Positions 16,027 to 24,515 of a stretch of DNA of 64,000 nt are shown one piece after another (position 1 is the stretch's first letter; every line of letters starts with the position of its first letter). The DNA is taken from the NCBI GenBank assembly GCA_018241445.1, contig JAFEDT010000004.1:1-64000 (forward strand), in the 5' to 3' direction. Under the pieces are notes generated by a model. That model was not told where the DNA came from and did no database searches. It saw only the letters and a program-made list of their open reading frames with translations. Made by a program: the position numbers and the translations under genes. The stretch is from Pseudomonadota bacterium. Its GTDB lineage: Bacteria > Pseudomonadota > Gammaproteobacteria > Steroidobacterales > Steroidobacteraceae.

Positions 16027-16994
16027 GCCGCCGCAACGCCAACAACCCGTTCTATCCGCCCATCGAAGCGCGCCGCACCGGCATGCTGCCGGTCGGCGGT
16101 GGCCACCGCCTGTACTTCGAGGAGAGCGGCAATCCGCGCGGCAAGCCGGTGGTGTTCCTGCACGGCGGCCCCGGCGGGGCCACCGACCCGGGTATGCGCC
16201 GCTTCTTCAATCCGCGCCGCTACCGCATCGTGCTGTTCGACCAGCGCGGCTGCGGCCGCAGCCGACCGCGCGCCAGTCTCGAGGACAACACCACCTGGCA
16301 CCTGGTCGATGACATCGAGACCCTGCGCCGGCACCTCGGGGTCGAGCGCTGGCAAGTGTTCGGCGGCTCGTGGGGCTCGACACTGGCGCTGGCGTACGCG
16401 CAGACCCATCCCCGGCGCGTCACGGAACTGGTGCTGCGCGGCATCTTCCTGCTGCGCCGCTCCGAGATCGAATGGTTCTACCAGGATCCCCTGGGTGCGG
16501 CCTCGATCTACCCGGACCTGTGGGAAAACTACGTGGCGCCGATTCCCCGTGCGCAGCGCGGCGACATGCTGGGTGCGTACTACCGGCGCCTGACCAGCCG
16601 CAACCGGGCGGTGATGGTGCGGGCCGCGCGCGCCTGGTCGATCTGGGAGGGCGCCACCAGCTATCTGCGCCAGAACCCGGACTACATCGCCAAATTCCGC
16701 CAGGGCGCCTATGCCGCGGCCTTCGCCCGCATCGAATGCCACTACTTCATCAACCGCGGGTTCTTCGAGCGCGACGACCAGCTGCTGGCCAACGTGCGCC
16801 GCATCCGCCACATCCCGGCGGTCATCGTGCAGGGCCGCTACGACGTGGTGTGTCCCATGCGCAGCGCCTGGGACCTGTCGCGCGCCTGGCCCGAAGCGCG
16901 GCTGCAGGTCATCCCGGATGCCGGCCACTCGGCATTCGAGGCCGGCACGGCGCGCGCGCTGATCAGGGCCACCGATTTCTTTGCGCGTCGCTAG
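16023..16994 (+). CDS. pip: prolyl iminopeptidase
   Basis: A 323-residue alpha/beta hydrolase of peptidase family S33, which removes N-terminal proline from peptides. The start YPPIEARRTGMLPV, the oxyanion-hole HGGPGG, DQRGCGRSRP, the nucleophile elbow GGSWGST, the Asp in GRYDVVCP and the His in DAGHSA are all in place and typical of proline iminopeptidase. The likely start is TTG 16023, which overlaps the dimethylargininase stop by three bases and gives the normal family N-terminus; there is no good ATG nearby. It is the last gene of the plus-strand string and faces the amidase gene across 15 bases. Confidence 0.9.
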   Translation: MSRRNANNPFYPPIEARRTGMLPVGGGHRLYFEESGNPRGKPVVFLHGGPGGATDPGMRRFFNPRRYRIVLFDQRGCGRSRPRASLEDNTTWHLVDDIETLRRHLGVERWQVFGGSWGSTLALAYAQTHPRRVTELVLRGIFLLRRSEIEWFYQDPLGAASIYPDLWENYVAPIPRAQRGDMLGAYYRRLTSRNRAVMVRAARAWSIWEGATSYLRQNPDYIAKFRQGAYAAAFARIECHYFINRGFFERDDQLLANVRRIRHIPAVIVQGRYDVVCPMRSAWDLSRAWPEARLQVIPDAGHSAFEAGTARALIRATDFFARR

Positions 16995-17009
16995 CCGGAT
17001 GCGCCGAAA

Positions 17010-18554
17010 TTACAGCTTTGGCGGGCGCCGCGCGCCGCGTGCGCGCTCGAAAGCCCGGCCGATCTGCAGCAGCCGGCCGTCGTGCCAGCGCGGCGCCACG
17101 AAATGGATGCCCACCGGCAGCCCGGCCACGAATCCCGCCGGCACCGTGAGGCTCGGGTAACCCGCCACCGCCGCGGCCGAGCCCATCGTCGGCCAGCCGC
17201 CGCTGTTCTCGGCGTGGTCGCCCCACACGTTGTCGATCAGCTCGGCCGGGCCGTTGCCGGGGGCCACCAGCGCCGCGACGCGGTGGCGCTCGAACAGCGC
17301 CGCGAGACCTGAGCTGTCGGCCGTCTCGTTGATGCGCCGCAACTGCTGCTGGTAGCGTGACTCGCTGCGATCGCCTTTTGCCTGCGCCTGCTCGAACAGT
17401 TCCTGTCCGAACAGCGGCATCTCGGTGTCGGCGTGCGAGTTGTTGAATGCGATCAGGTCGGTCAGCGTCCGCGACTGCACCGTCCCCGCCAGGCGCGCCA
17501 GGTAGGAATTGATGTCCGCCTTGAAGTCATAGAGCAGGACCTCGAGCTCGTCGTCCGAGAGACTCGTCCAGCCGGCGGGCGGCTTGACGTCGACGAGCAC
17601 GAAGCCTTCGCGCTCCAGCAGCCTGAACCAGTCCTGCGCCTGGCGCACCACCTGCGGGTGCGCTGATTCCGGCGGCGCCAACACCCCCAGCCGCAACCCC
17701 TTCGGCGCCAGATCGAGGGTTCCCACACCGTCCCAGCGCGCCGTCGGCTGGGCCATGACGCCGATCAGTGCGGCGGCGTCGGCCACGGTCCGCGTCACCG
17801 GCCCGGTCGTATCCTGGCGGCGGCTGATGGGCACCACGCCCTCGCCGCTCACCAGGCCGACGGTTGGCTTCAGGCCCACCACCCCGTTGATGGATGCCGG
17901 CGCCAGTATCGAGCCATCGGTCTCGGAGCCGAGCGCCGCCGCGCACAGGTTCGCGGCCGTTCCCGCGCACGATCCGGCGCTCGACCCGGAGGGGTCACGT
18001 AGCGGATCGTACGGGCACCGCGTTTGTCCACCCACACCGCTCCAGCCGCTGATTGAATGGGTGGAGCGGAAGTTGGCCCACTCGCTCAGGTTAGCCTTCC
18101 CCAGCACCACTGCGCCGGCGGCGCGCAGGCGCGCCGCGACCGGGGCGTCGGCAGTATGCCGCGAGGCGGCCAGCGCCAGCGACCCGGCGGTCGTCGGCAG
18201 GGGATCCAGCGTCTCGATGTTGTCTTTCAACAGCAGCGGAACGCCGTGCAGCGGACCGCGCAGCTTGCCGGCGCGCCGCTGCGCATCCAGAGCGCTTGCG
18301 GCGGCCTCGGCGTCGGGGTTCAGGGCCAGCACCGTCCGCAGCATCGGCCCGGCGCGGTCATAGCGCGCAATGCGCTCCAGGTAACGGTGCACCAGCGCCA
18401 GGGAACTGGTACGTCCCTGTACCTGGGCGCGTACCAGTTCAGCGATCGGCTGTTCCACCGGATCGAATTCGTCAGCGCCGGCCGCTGCCGCTGCTGTAAT
18501 TCCCGCGGCGACACCGAGCGCACCGACGTGGCCGACGAACTGGCGACGATTCAT
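17010..18554 (-). CDS. amidase-signature family hydrolase, exported
   Basis: A 514-residue amidase-signature enzyme. The catalytic Lys is in PLLLKDNIE and the two serines in DPSGSSAGS and SETDGSI; the loop reads SGSSAGS where many members have GGSSGGS. The N-terminus MNRRQFVGHVGALGVAAGITAA is a twin-arginine-like signal, so the enzyme is probably periplasmic. The start at 18554 is preferred over the ATG-less extension upstream because GGGGGAG lies six bases before it. The physiological amide is not known; related proteins are often annotated as glutamyl-tRNA amidotransferase subunit A, which is unlikely for an exported protein without partner subunits. Confidence 0.85.
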   Translation of the reverse strand: MNRRQFVGHVGALGVAAGITAAAAAGADEFDPVEQPIAELVRAQVQGRTSSLALVHRYLERIARYDRAGPMLRTVLALNPDAEAAASALDAQRRAGKLRGPLHGVPLLLKDNIETLDPLPTTAGSLALAASRHTADAPVAARLRAAGAVVLGKANLSEWANFRSTHSISGWSGVGGQTRCPYDPLRDPSGSSAGSCAGTAANLCAAALGSETDGSILAPASINGVVGLKPTVGLVSGEGVVPISRRQDTTGPVTRTVADAAALIGVMAQPTARWDGVGTLDLAPKGLRLGVLAPPESAHPQVVRQAQDWFRLLEREGFVLVDVKPPAGWTSLSDDELEVLLYDFKADINSYLARLAGTVQSRTLTDLIAFNNSHADTEMPLFGQELFEQAQAKGDRSESRYQQQLRRINETADSSGLAALFERHRVAALVAPGNGPAELIDNVWGDHAENSGGWPTMGSAAAVAGYPSLTVPAGFVAGLPVGIHFVAPRWHDGRLLQIGRAFERARGARRPPKL

Positions 18555-18594
18555 GCTGCTCCCCCTCAATGGCCGGCCGCGCCATTATATCGGG

Positions 18595-19389
18595 TCAGCG
18601 CAGATCGAACTCCAGCATCAGTTTGACCACACGCGCGTCCGCTGCCGCCGTGAGGCCGAACCCGAGACCGAACTCAACGCTGCAGGCCGCGGCGCGATAG
18701 TCCACCACGCCGTAAAGCTGATGCGACTGTTGTGAACCGTGGCGTATGCGGCGCAGCGGACCGAAGTCGGCATATTCCTCGGTCGCCACCGTCCAGGATC
18801 GCGAGATGTTCCAGGCCACGCGCGTGGCGGGTGCGAAGTCGAGCTGATTGAATCCCTTCCAGGAGTTGTCGAGGATGGGATTCACGATCAGGTCGAGCGC
18901 GCCCAGGTGCCAGCCGACGATGGGGCGGATTTCCGAGGTGTAGCGGTTCGGGTCCCAGTGCGGGGCGTTGACGCTGAACTCGAAGTTGATGCCATAGAAA
19001 AAGCGCCGCCGCGCCGCCGACGGCACCACGAACAGGGCCCGCAGCTTGCCGCCGTCCACCCGCACCGCGCCAGCGTGCGTCACGGTATAAAGCGGCAGGT
19101 ACAGGCCCGCCTCGAACCAGTCGCGCACACCGTACGCCCATTCCGTTACGCCGTTGAGTGATCGATCAGCGCTGACTCCACCGGAGAATTCCGGCTGCGT
19201 ATGGCCGTGCGGCGTGAAATTGTCATGCCACGTCAGCGTGGCGTCGCCACGCGGCGCGATCTGCGCGTCGTAGACCTGTATCTCATCGGTCTGTGCGCGG
19301 ACGGGCGCCGGCAGGAGCAGCGCGCCGGCAACGGCGGCAAGACAACCGGCGGCCCAGCGGTTGCGGGCCACTTCATGCATGCGGGGCAT
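18595..19389 (-). CDS. outer-membrane beta-barrel-like protein
   Basis: A roughly 264-residue exported protein. A signal peptide ends near APVRAQ, and the rest consists of alternating polar/aromatic strands such as WFEAGLYLPLYT and FFYGINFEFSVN, ending in LMLEFDLR, a terminal pattern consistent with an outer-membrane barrel. It resembles uncharacterised proteins related to the phenol-pathway/transporter-like barrel group. The start is uncertain: ATG at 19389 or 19380, neither with a clear ribosome binding site. It lies 40 bases downstream of the amidase start on the same strand but precedes it in transcription, so the two may be cotranscribed. Confidence 0.6.
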   Translation of the reverse strand: MPRMHEVARNRWAAGCLAAVAGALLLPAPVRAQTDEIQVYDAQIAPRGDATLTWHDNFTPHGHTQPEFSGGVSADRSLNGVTEWAYGVRDWFEAGLYLPLYTVTHAGAVRVDGGKLRALFVVPSAARRRFFYGINFEFSVNAPHWDPNRYTSEIRPIVGWHLGALDLIVNPILDNSWKGFNQLDFAPATRVAWNISRSWTVATEEYADFGPLRRIRHGSQQSHQLYGVVDYRAAACSVEFGLGFGLTAAADARVVKLMLEFDLR

Positions 19390-19458
19390 GCGCCATCGTA
19401 CTTGAAGCCGGCGCCGGCACCGGCGCTGCAAATGACTCGCATTCGCAGCGTGCGTCGG

Positions 19459-20361
19459 TCAGTGGCGCGGTTGCGCCAGCAGCTGTACCCAGTACAAACC
19501 GTCGTGCGCGCCATGGCCGGCCATGTAGGCGATGCCCATGTCGACGAAGTGCGGGTCCATGATGTTGTCACAGTGCCCGGGACTCGCCAGCCAGCCACTG
19601 ACGACCTCCTCGGCCGACTCCGGCCCGTAGGCGATGTTCTCCCCCACCAGTTGGTGCCGGTAGCCGCTGGCATCCACCCGCTGCGCCGGCGTAGTGCCGT
19701 CGCGCCCGCGATGTTCGAAGTAGCCATGTTGCGCCATGTCCGCGGCGTGGCCGGATGCCACCGCGGAGAGTGTCGGGGAAAGGCGCAACGGTGGCGCTGG
19801 ATCGAAAGCGCGGCCGCCGCAGCTGCGCGCCTGCGCGCGCGCGGCATTCACAAGCTGCAGCGTCCGCGAAACCACCTGCACGCCGAGTTCGGGCAATGCC
19901 CGGGTCGTGCGGCCCGATCCGCCGGGCGCCCTTGCGGCGACCCCCGGCGGTGCGCGCCTGACGAGCGGCTCGCCCGCTGTCAGGATCAGCCAGCTGCTGT
20001 CACGGCGATGATAGCTTCCCGCGACAGCGAGTTCCGGCCGCAGCAGCGTCCGGCATTGCTGGCGCCGCAGGACCTCCAGCAACTCCCCTTCCGGCGCGCT
20101 GGTGCGCACGCCGGTCACCGCCGCCGTGACTCCGTGGCGCCGTGCAGCGGCCGGCAACGACAATCCCTCCGCCCAATCGCGGGCGAGCTCATCCAGAGCC
20201 GGGTCGTGACGCAGTGCGGGCGCCGCGCTCATCATGCCGCCGCAGCCTCCCGCCCGCAGTACCTGCGCCGCCGACAGGACATCGGCCCGGGCGCCGTGCA
20301 TCAGCAGCGGCAGTGACAACAGCAACAGCGCGCGTCCGGCGTACAAGGTACGATCGATCAT
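19459..20361 (-). CDS. CAP-domain (SCP/PR1) exported protein
   Basis: A 300-residue exported protein with a signal peptide (LLLLSLPLLMHGARA), an N-terminal region of about 160 residues without a recognised domain, and a C-terminal CAP domain from about residue 170. The CAP signature is clear: HAADMAQHGYFEHRGRDG, GENIAYG and SPGHCDNIMDPHFVDMGIAY, including the two histidines and acidic residues of the CAP cavity. The start at 20361 follows GGGAGAG. Bacterial CAP proteins are secreted and of mostly unknown function. It is transcribed away from the methyltransferase gene, with 43 bases between them. Confidence 0.85.
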   Translation of the reverse strand: MIDRTLYAGRALLLLSLPLLMHGARADVLSAAQVLRAGGCGGMMSAAPALRHDPALDELARDWAEGLSLPAAARRHGVTAAVTGVRTSAPEGELLEVLRRQQCRTLLRPELAVAGSYHRRDSSWLILTAGEPLVRRAPPGVAARAPGGSGRTTRALPELGVQVVSRTLQLVNAARAQARSCGGRAFDPAPPLRLSPTLSAVASGHAADMAQHGYFEHRGRDGTTPAQRVDASGYRHQLVGENIAYGPESAEEVVSGWLASPGHCDNIMDPHFVDMGIAYMAGHGAHDGLYWVQLLAQPRH

Positions 20362-20404
20362 CCATGCTCTCCCGTGCCAGGCCGGTCGATTATCATCCAC
20401 AGTA

Positions 20405-21010
20405 ATGGCCACCGTTCGCGACAGCGGCATGCCGCCCCAACAGATGTGGGAAAGCTTCTTCGACGTCCCGCGGCTGCTGGATGCCCTGCAATGCCGTGAC
20501 CTCGCCGCCGACATCGTCGAGTTCGGCTGCGGTTACGGCACCTTCACCCTGCCCGCAGCGCAGCGTACCCGCGGACAAGTCTACGCGCTCGACATCGACC
20601 CGCATCAGGTGGCCGCCACCGCGGCCCGCGCCCGCACGGCGGGCATTGCCAACGTGAACGCGCAGCAGCGCGACTTCGTTGACGAGGGATGCGGCCGGCC
20701 GGCCGGCTCCGCCGGCTTCGCGATGCTGTTCAACATCCTGCATATGGAAAATCCCGCCGCGCTGCTCGCCGAGGCATACCGTGTGCTGCAACCGGGCGCC
20801 GTGGCCGGAGTCATCCACTGGAAACACGGCGACACCCCGCGCGGACCGCCGCTGGAAATCCGCCCGACTCCGGCGCAAATTCAACGTTGGGCGTTGAGCG
20901 CCGGATTCACGCCAACGGTAGTAGATGAGTTGCCGGGGAACCCCTGGCACTTCGGGCTGGTGCTGCGGCGGCCCGGAGAAAGCATCGATGTCCCGCCCGG
21001 GGGTGTGTAA
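20405..21010 (+). CDS. class I SAM-dependent methyltransferase
   Basis: A 201-residue class I methyltransferase. Motif I is VEFGCGYGTFTLP (about 39-51), the acidic residue that binds SAM ribose is in YALDIDPHQ, and motif IV reads GFAMLFNILHME. The protein is short for the family and lacks an extra substrate domain, so a small-molecule substrate is likely. It is a single gene between a divergent CAP-protein gene and a convergent ornithine cyclodeaminase gene. The ATG at 20405 has no strong ribosome binding site (AGTA precedes it). The substrate is not recognisable. Confidence 0.82.
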   Translation: MATVRDSGMPPQQMWESFFDVPRLLDALQCRDLAADIVEFGCGYGTFTLPAAQRTRGQVYALDIDPHQVAATAARARTAGIANVNAQQRDFVDEGCGRPAGSAGFAMLFNILHMENPAALLAEAYRVLQPGAVAGVIHWKHGDTPRGPPLEIRPTPAQIQRWALSAGFTPTVVDELPGNPWHFGLVLRRPGESIDVPPGGV

Positions 21011-21083
21011 CAACATACACACTTCCAGCGGACCTGGTCCTGCCCGGGCGACCGAGTGCCAGCCGGCGTTGGCCCACGGGGGC

Positions 21084-22067
21084 TTACAGCGCTGCGGTCG
21101 TACCCACTCCCTGCTCGCAGGCCGCCCGGTAGACATGGTCGGCCGCCACCAGGTCCTGCGCCACGATACCCAGGGACTTGTACAGGGTGATCTGGCCGGG
21201 GTCCGTCCTGCCCGGCGCTGCCGCGGCCAGCACTTCACCAATCTCTGCGACGATGTCCGACGCCGCCATGATGCCGGAGCGCATCGGAATCAGCAGGTCA
21301 CCCGCCTCGCGCAGCGCCGAATCCCGCAGGTCCACGTACAGGGCACTGCGCCGGATGACCTCGTCGTCGGCTTCACGCGTCGTGGGTGTGTGCGCACCGA
21401 CCAGGTTCACATGCGCTCCCGGCTCGAGCCACTCGCCACGCAATACCGGTTCGCTCGCCCCGGTCACCGTGGTCACGATGTCGCAGGCTGCCGCTTCGCG
21501 CGGGTCGGTGGTGGCCGACACGTCGCCGCCGCCGCCGCTGCGCAGCCGGGCCGCCAGCGCCTGAGCCTTCGCAGGCGAACGCGCCCAGATGAGTACCCGC
21601 CGCACGTCGCGCGCCAGCGCTATGGCCTCGACGTGAGCGGCCGCCTGCACGCCGGCACCGAAGACACCATGGCTGACAGCGTCGCCGCGGGCGAGGACCC
21701 GGGTCGCGAGCGCCGAGGCCGCCGCCGTCCTGATGGCGGTGAGCTGTGAACCCTCGATGAGCGCCAGCGGCGTGCCGCGATCAGCGTCGAACAGCACCAC
21801 GAACCCCTGCAGCCAAGGCAGTCCGCGCGCAGGATTGCCGGGATGCAGGCCGATGACTTTCGCTCCGTAGACGGGTGGCTTGCGCGAGGACCCCGGCATG
21901 AGTCCCAGCACGGCGTCGCCGCCGATGAGGGGCGTGAATAACCGGGGCGCGATGGCGAATTGACCGGCGGACACCGCCCGCATGGCGTCCGCCATCAGCT
22001 CGATGCACACCCCCACCGGCAACAGGCGCCGTACGTCGGCGCCACTGACTACACGCAGGGTACTCAC
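21084..22067 (-). CDS. ornithine cyclodeaminase/mu-crystallin family protein
   Basis: A 327-residue NAD-dependent enzyme of the ornithine cyclodeaminase/mu-crystallin family. The Rossmann motif is GVFGAGVQAAAHVEA, preceded by SQLTAIRTAAASALATR and followed by VNLVGAHTPTTREAD. The start is GTG 22067, preceded by a run of Gs ending in GGGCGAGC, which gives the standard family N-terminus. True ornithine cyclodeaminase makes proline from ornithine, while other members are ketimine reductases or alanine dehydrogenases; the sequence alone does not separate these. It is 50 bases downstream of an MFS gene on the same strand and probably forms an operon with it. Confidence 0.85.
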   Translation of the reverse strand: MSTLRVVSGADVRRLLPVGVCIELMADAMRAVSAGQFAIAPRLFTPLIGGDAVLGLMPGSSRKPPVYGAKVIGLHPGNPARGLPWLQGFVVLFDADRGTPLALIEGSQLTAIRTAAASALATRVLARGDAVSHGVFGAGVQAAAHVEAIALARDVRRVLIWARSPAKAQALAARLRSGGGGDVSATTDPREAAACDIVTTVTGASEPVLRGEWLEPGAHVNLVGAHTPTTREADDEVIRRSALYVDLRDSALREAGDLLIPMRSGIMAASDIVAEIGEVLAAAAPGRTDPGQITLYKSLGIVAQDLVAADHVYRAACEQGVGTTAAL

Positions 22068-22117
22068 GCTCGCCCCCCCGAAGGTCCGGTTCCCTGCGTG
22101 CTCATGCCGCGGCGGAT

Positions 22118-23359
22118 CTACTGCGGTTTGCTGACGCGCCGCGCGAACAGCAGCACCGCAAAGCCGGCGGCGATGACCAGCGGCAGGATGTCCATCAGCA
22201 GCTGCGAGGTGCCGTGACCGGCGGCCCGCAGCGTCCCGCCGAGCTTGGGACCGACGATCGAGCCCAGGCGTCCCATGGCGACCGCGGCACCCAGCGCTAC
22301 GCCGCGGATCGCGGCGGGATAGCCCTGCGGGGCGAGCGCGTAGAGAATGCCCTGATTTGCAAGCACCGCGCCGCCCAGCACAAACACGATCGGCAGTATG
22401 GCGAGCGGGTCGGCCGGCGCGCGGCTCAACAGCCACACGACCAGCGGCAACGCCGCGCAGCTGAGCAGGATGGTCGGCGCCCTGGCGCGACCCTCCAGCA
22501 GGCGACCCACGAGCAGGGCCATGATTGCGCCGCCGACATTGAAGCCCACCTGGGCCGCGGCGGCCTGTGTGTGCGTCAGCCCCCCCGCCGCGAGCAGCGT
22601 CGGCAACCAGCTCAGCAGCAGGTACAGCGTCAGCAGTGCGAGGAAGGAACTCGCCCACAACAGTAGTGTGTTTGTGCCCCTGCCATCGGCGAAGATCGCC
22701 TGAAAACTGCCGGCACGGAGGGCCGCTGCCGAACCGGACCCGGGCCTGCCCTGCGGCAACACCCCCGGTTCCCGCCGCGGCGCGAAGAAGCGTGATTCCC
22801 GCAACGCCCAGGGCAGAAACGCCGCCAGCAGCAGTGGTGCGGCGCCACCCACGAAGAAGATCACCCGCCAGTGGCTGCCGGCGCTGAGCATGCTGATCAG
22901 ACTGGCGATCGCGCCTCCGAAGGGCATACCGCTGTAGGTGAGCGCGACGTTGGCACGGCGTGCGCCCGGACTGCTGGATTCGTCGACCAGCGCCAGCAGG
23001 TTCGGCATCGCGCCGCCGAACCCGGTACCTGTCAGGAAGCGCGCCCACACCAGCGACGTCATGCTGTTGGAGGTCGCGGTCAGCAGGGAGAACAAGCCGA
23101 AGAGCACCACGGAGACGATCAGCGTCCGCTTGCGCCCGAAGGAATCCGACAGACGGCCGCCGGCCAGGGCGCCGATGAACAGCCCCAGCGTGCTGGCGCT
23201 GAAGAAATTGCCGAGCTGTGGCGCCGTCGGCAGGAACTGCGCCGCGATACCCGGCGCCGCTACCCCGGCGGCCTGCAGATCGAAGCCCTCGCAGCACGCG
23301 ATGAGGACGCAGGCGGCGATGGTGACACCGGCCTGGTGGGTCTGGTGTGGGGCGGCCAT
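22118..23359 (-). CDS. MFS transporter, aromatic acid:H+ symporter type
   Basis: A 413-residue MFS permease with 12 predicted helices. The loop after helix 2 has GGRLSDSFGRKRTL, the MFS motif A, and the N-terminal half shows CEGFDLQAAGVAAPGIAAQF, typical of the AAHS branch that imports aromatic acids and similar compounds (PcaK, MhpT). The start at ATG 23359 is chosen because longer versions run into the divergent methyltransferase promoter. It is transcribed together with the ornithine cyclodeaminase-type gene, so it may import that enzyme's substrate or a related amino acid. Divergent from the homocysteine methyltransferase gene. Confidence 0.85.
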   Translation of the reverse strand: MAAPHQTHQAGVTIAACVLIACCEGFDLQAAGVAAPGIAAQFLPTAPQLGNFFSASTLGLFIGALAGGRLSDSFGRKRTLIVSVVLFGLFSLLTATSNSMTSLVWARFLTGTGFGGAMPNLLALVDESSSPGARRANVALTYSGMPFGGAIASLISMLSAGSHWRVIFFVGGAAPLLLAAFLPWALRESRFFAPRREPGVLPQGRPGSGSAAALRAGSFQAIFADGRGTNTLLLWASSFLALLTLYLLLSWLPTLLAAGGLTHTQAAAAQVGFNVGGAIMALLVGRLLEGRARAPTILLSCAALPLVVWLLSRAPADPLAILPIVFVLGGAVLANQGILYALAPQGYPAAIRGVALGAAVAMGRLGSIVGPKLGGTLRAAGHGTSQLLMDILPLVIAAGFAVLLFARRVSKPQ

Positions 23360-23509
23360 GAACAAGGCAGGTTTGCATATCCATCCGCCGGATCGCAAGC
23401 TCGCCTCACTTGTCGGACCCCATCGCCCGCCGCGGCCGCGCAAGGTGGCAATCGCGGGTGGCGGTCCGGCGCAGACGGCAAGTGGCCGGCGCAAGCCGCC
23501 CCGCTGCGA

Positions 23510-23515
23510 TATGAT
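23510..23515 (+). promoter_or_regulatory. -10 box close to start codon
   Basis: TATGAT ends 7 bases before the ATG at 23523. There is no Shine-Dalgarno sequence in between and no good -35 box. If it is used, the mRNA would begin at or next to the start codon. Confidence 0.3.
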
Positions 23516-23522
23516 TTCCGCG

Positions 23523-24515
23523 ATGCGCACCACCCTTTCAGAACTGCTGGCCACCAAGGCCGTACTGCTGGCCGACGGCGCCACGGGCACCAACTATTTC
23601 AAGGCCGGGCTGGCTTCCGGGGACCCGCCGGAATTCTGGACGGTGGATCGTCCTGACGAGGTCACCGGCCTGCACCAGCGCTTCGTGGATGCCGGTGCCG
23701 ACATCGTCCTGACCAATACCTTCGGCTGCAATCCGCACCGGTTGAAGCTGCACAACGCTCAGGATCGGACCTACGAACTTGCACGGCGTGCGGCAGAGCT
23801 GGCGCGCGCAGTTGCCGACCGGGCGCCGCGCCCCATCGTGGTGGGCGGCTCCGTCGGCCCCACGGGTGAGCTGTTCGAGCCGATGGGCCAGCTGACGCAC
23901 GAGGCGGCACTGGCGTCCTTCACGCGGCAGATCGAAGGCCTGCGCGACGGCGGTGCGGACGTAGCATGGATCGAGACCATGTCCGCCCCCGAAGAGGCCA
24001 ACGCGGCCGCCCTGGCGGCCACCGCGGTGGGCCTGCCCTACGTCATCACCTACTCGTTCGACACCGCGGGCCGCACCATGATGGGCCTGCTGCCCGGCGC
24101 CTCGGCGGCGGCGATCGCCCCGCTGGCCGTCCCACCGGTCGCGATCGGCGCCAACTGCGGCGTCGGCGCTTCCGACATCCTGGTCAGCCTGGTGCAGATG
24201 CGCGGCGCCCCTTTTCCGCTCATCACCAAGGGCAACTGCGGTGTCCCGCACTTCGAGGGAACCGAGGTGGTGTACTCCGGAACACCCGCGCTGATGGCCG
24301 ACTACGTGCGCCTGGCGATCGACAGCGGCGCACGCATCGTGGGCGGCTGCTGCGGCACCACTCCCGAACACCTCGCAGCCATGCGCGCCGCGATCGACGC
24401 GCACGTGCGCGGCGAACCGCCGACGCTGGATACCATCGTCCAGACGATCGGTCCGCTGGTCAATCAACTGCCGAAGCACAACCCGGAACGCCCCGCACGC
24501 AGGTCACGCCGCTAG
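23523..24515 (+). CDS. homocysteine/betaine-homocysteine S-methyltransferase
   Basis: A 330-residue homocysteine S-methyltransferase. It starts with the conserved LLADGATGTNYF and has DIVLTNTFGCN. The zinc-binding cysteines are in GANCGVG (about 219) and in the C-terminal GGCCGTTPEH. The single-domain form matches BHMT and MmuM enzymes, which make methionine from homocysteine with glycine betaine or S-methylmethionine as methyl donor. The nearby dimethylglycine/sarcosine dehydrogenase-type gene favours betaine. No ribosome binding site precedes the ATG. Its 3' end overlaps the convergent DUF1615 gene by four bases. Confidence 0.87.
   Translation: MRTTLSELLATKAVLLADGATGTNYFKAGLASGDPPEFWTVDRPDEVTGLHQRFVDAGADIVLTNTFGCNPHRLKLHNAQDRTYELARRAAELARAVADRAPRPIVVGGSVGPTGELFEPMGQLTHEAALASFTRQIEGLRDGGADVAWIETMSAPEEANAAALAATAVGLPYVITYSFDTAGRTMMGLLPGASAAAIAPLAVPPVAIGANCGVGASDILVSLVQMRGAPFPLITKGNCGVPHFEGTEVVYSGTPALMADYVRLAIDSGARIVGGCCGTTPEHLAAMRAAIDAHVRGEPPTLDTIVQTIGPLVNQLPKHNPERPARRSRR

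Noticed and set aside
21084..23384. Apparent 766-residue fusion ending in ornithine cyclodeaminase
   Set aside because: The upstream part is the MFS gene in another frame. A GTG with a good ribosome binding site at 22067 gives the normal enzyme length.
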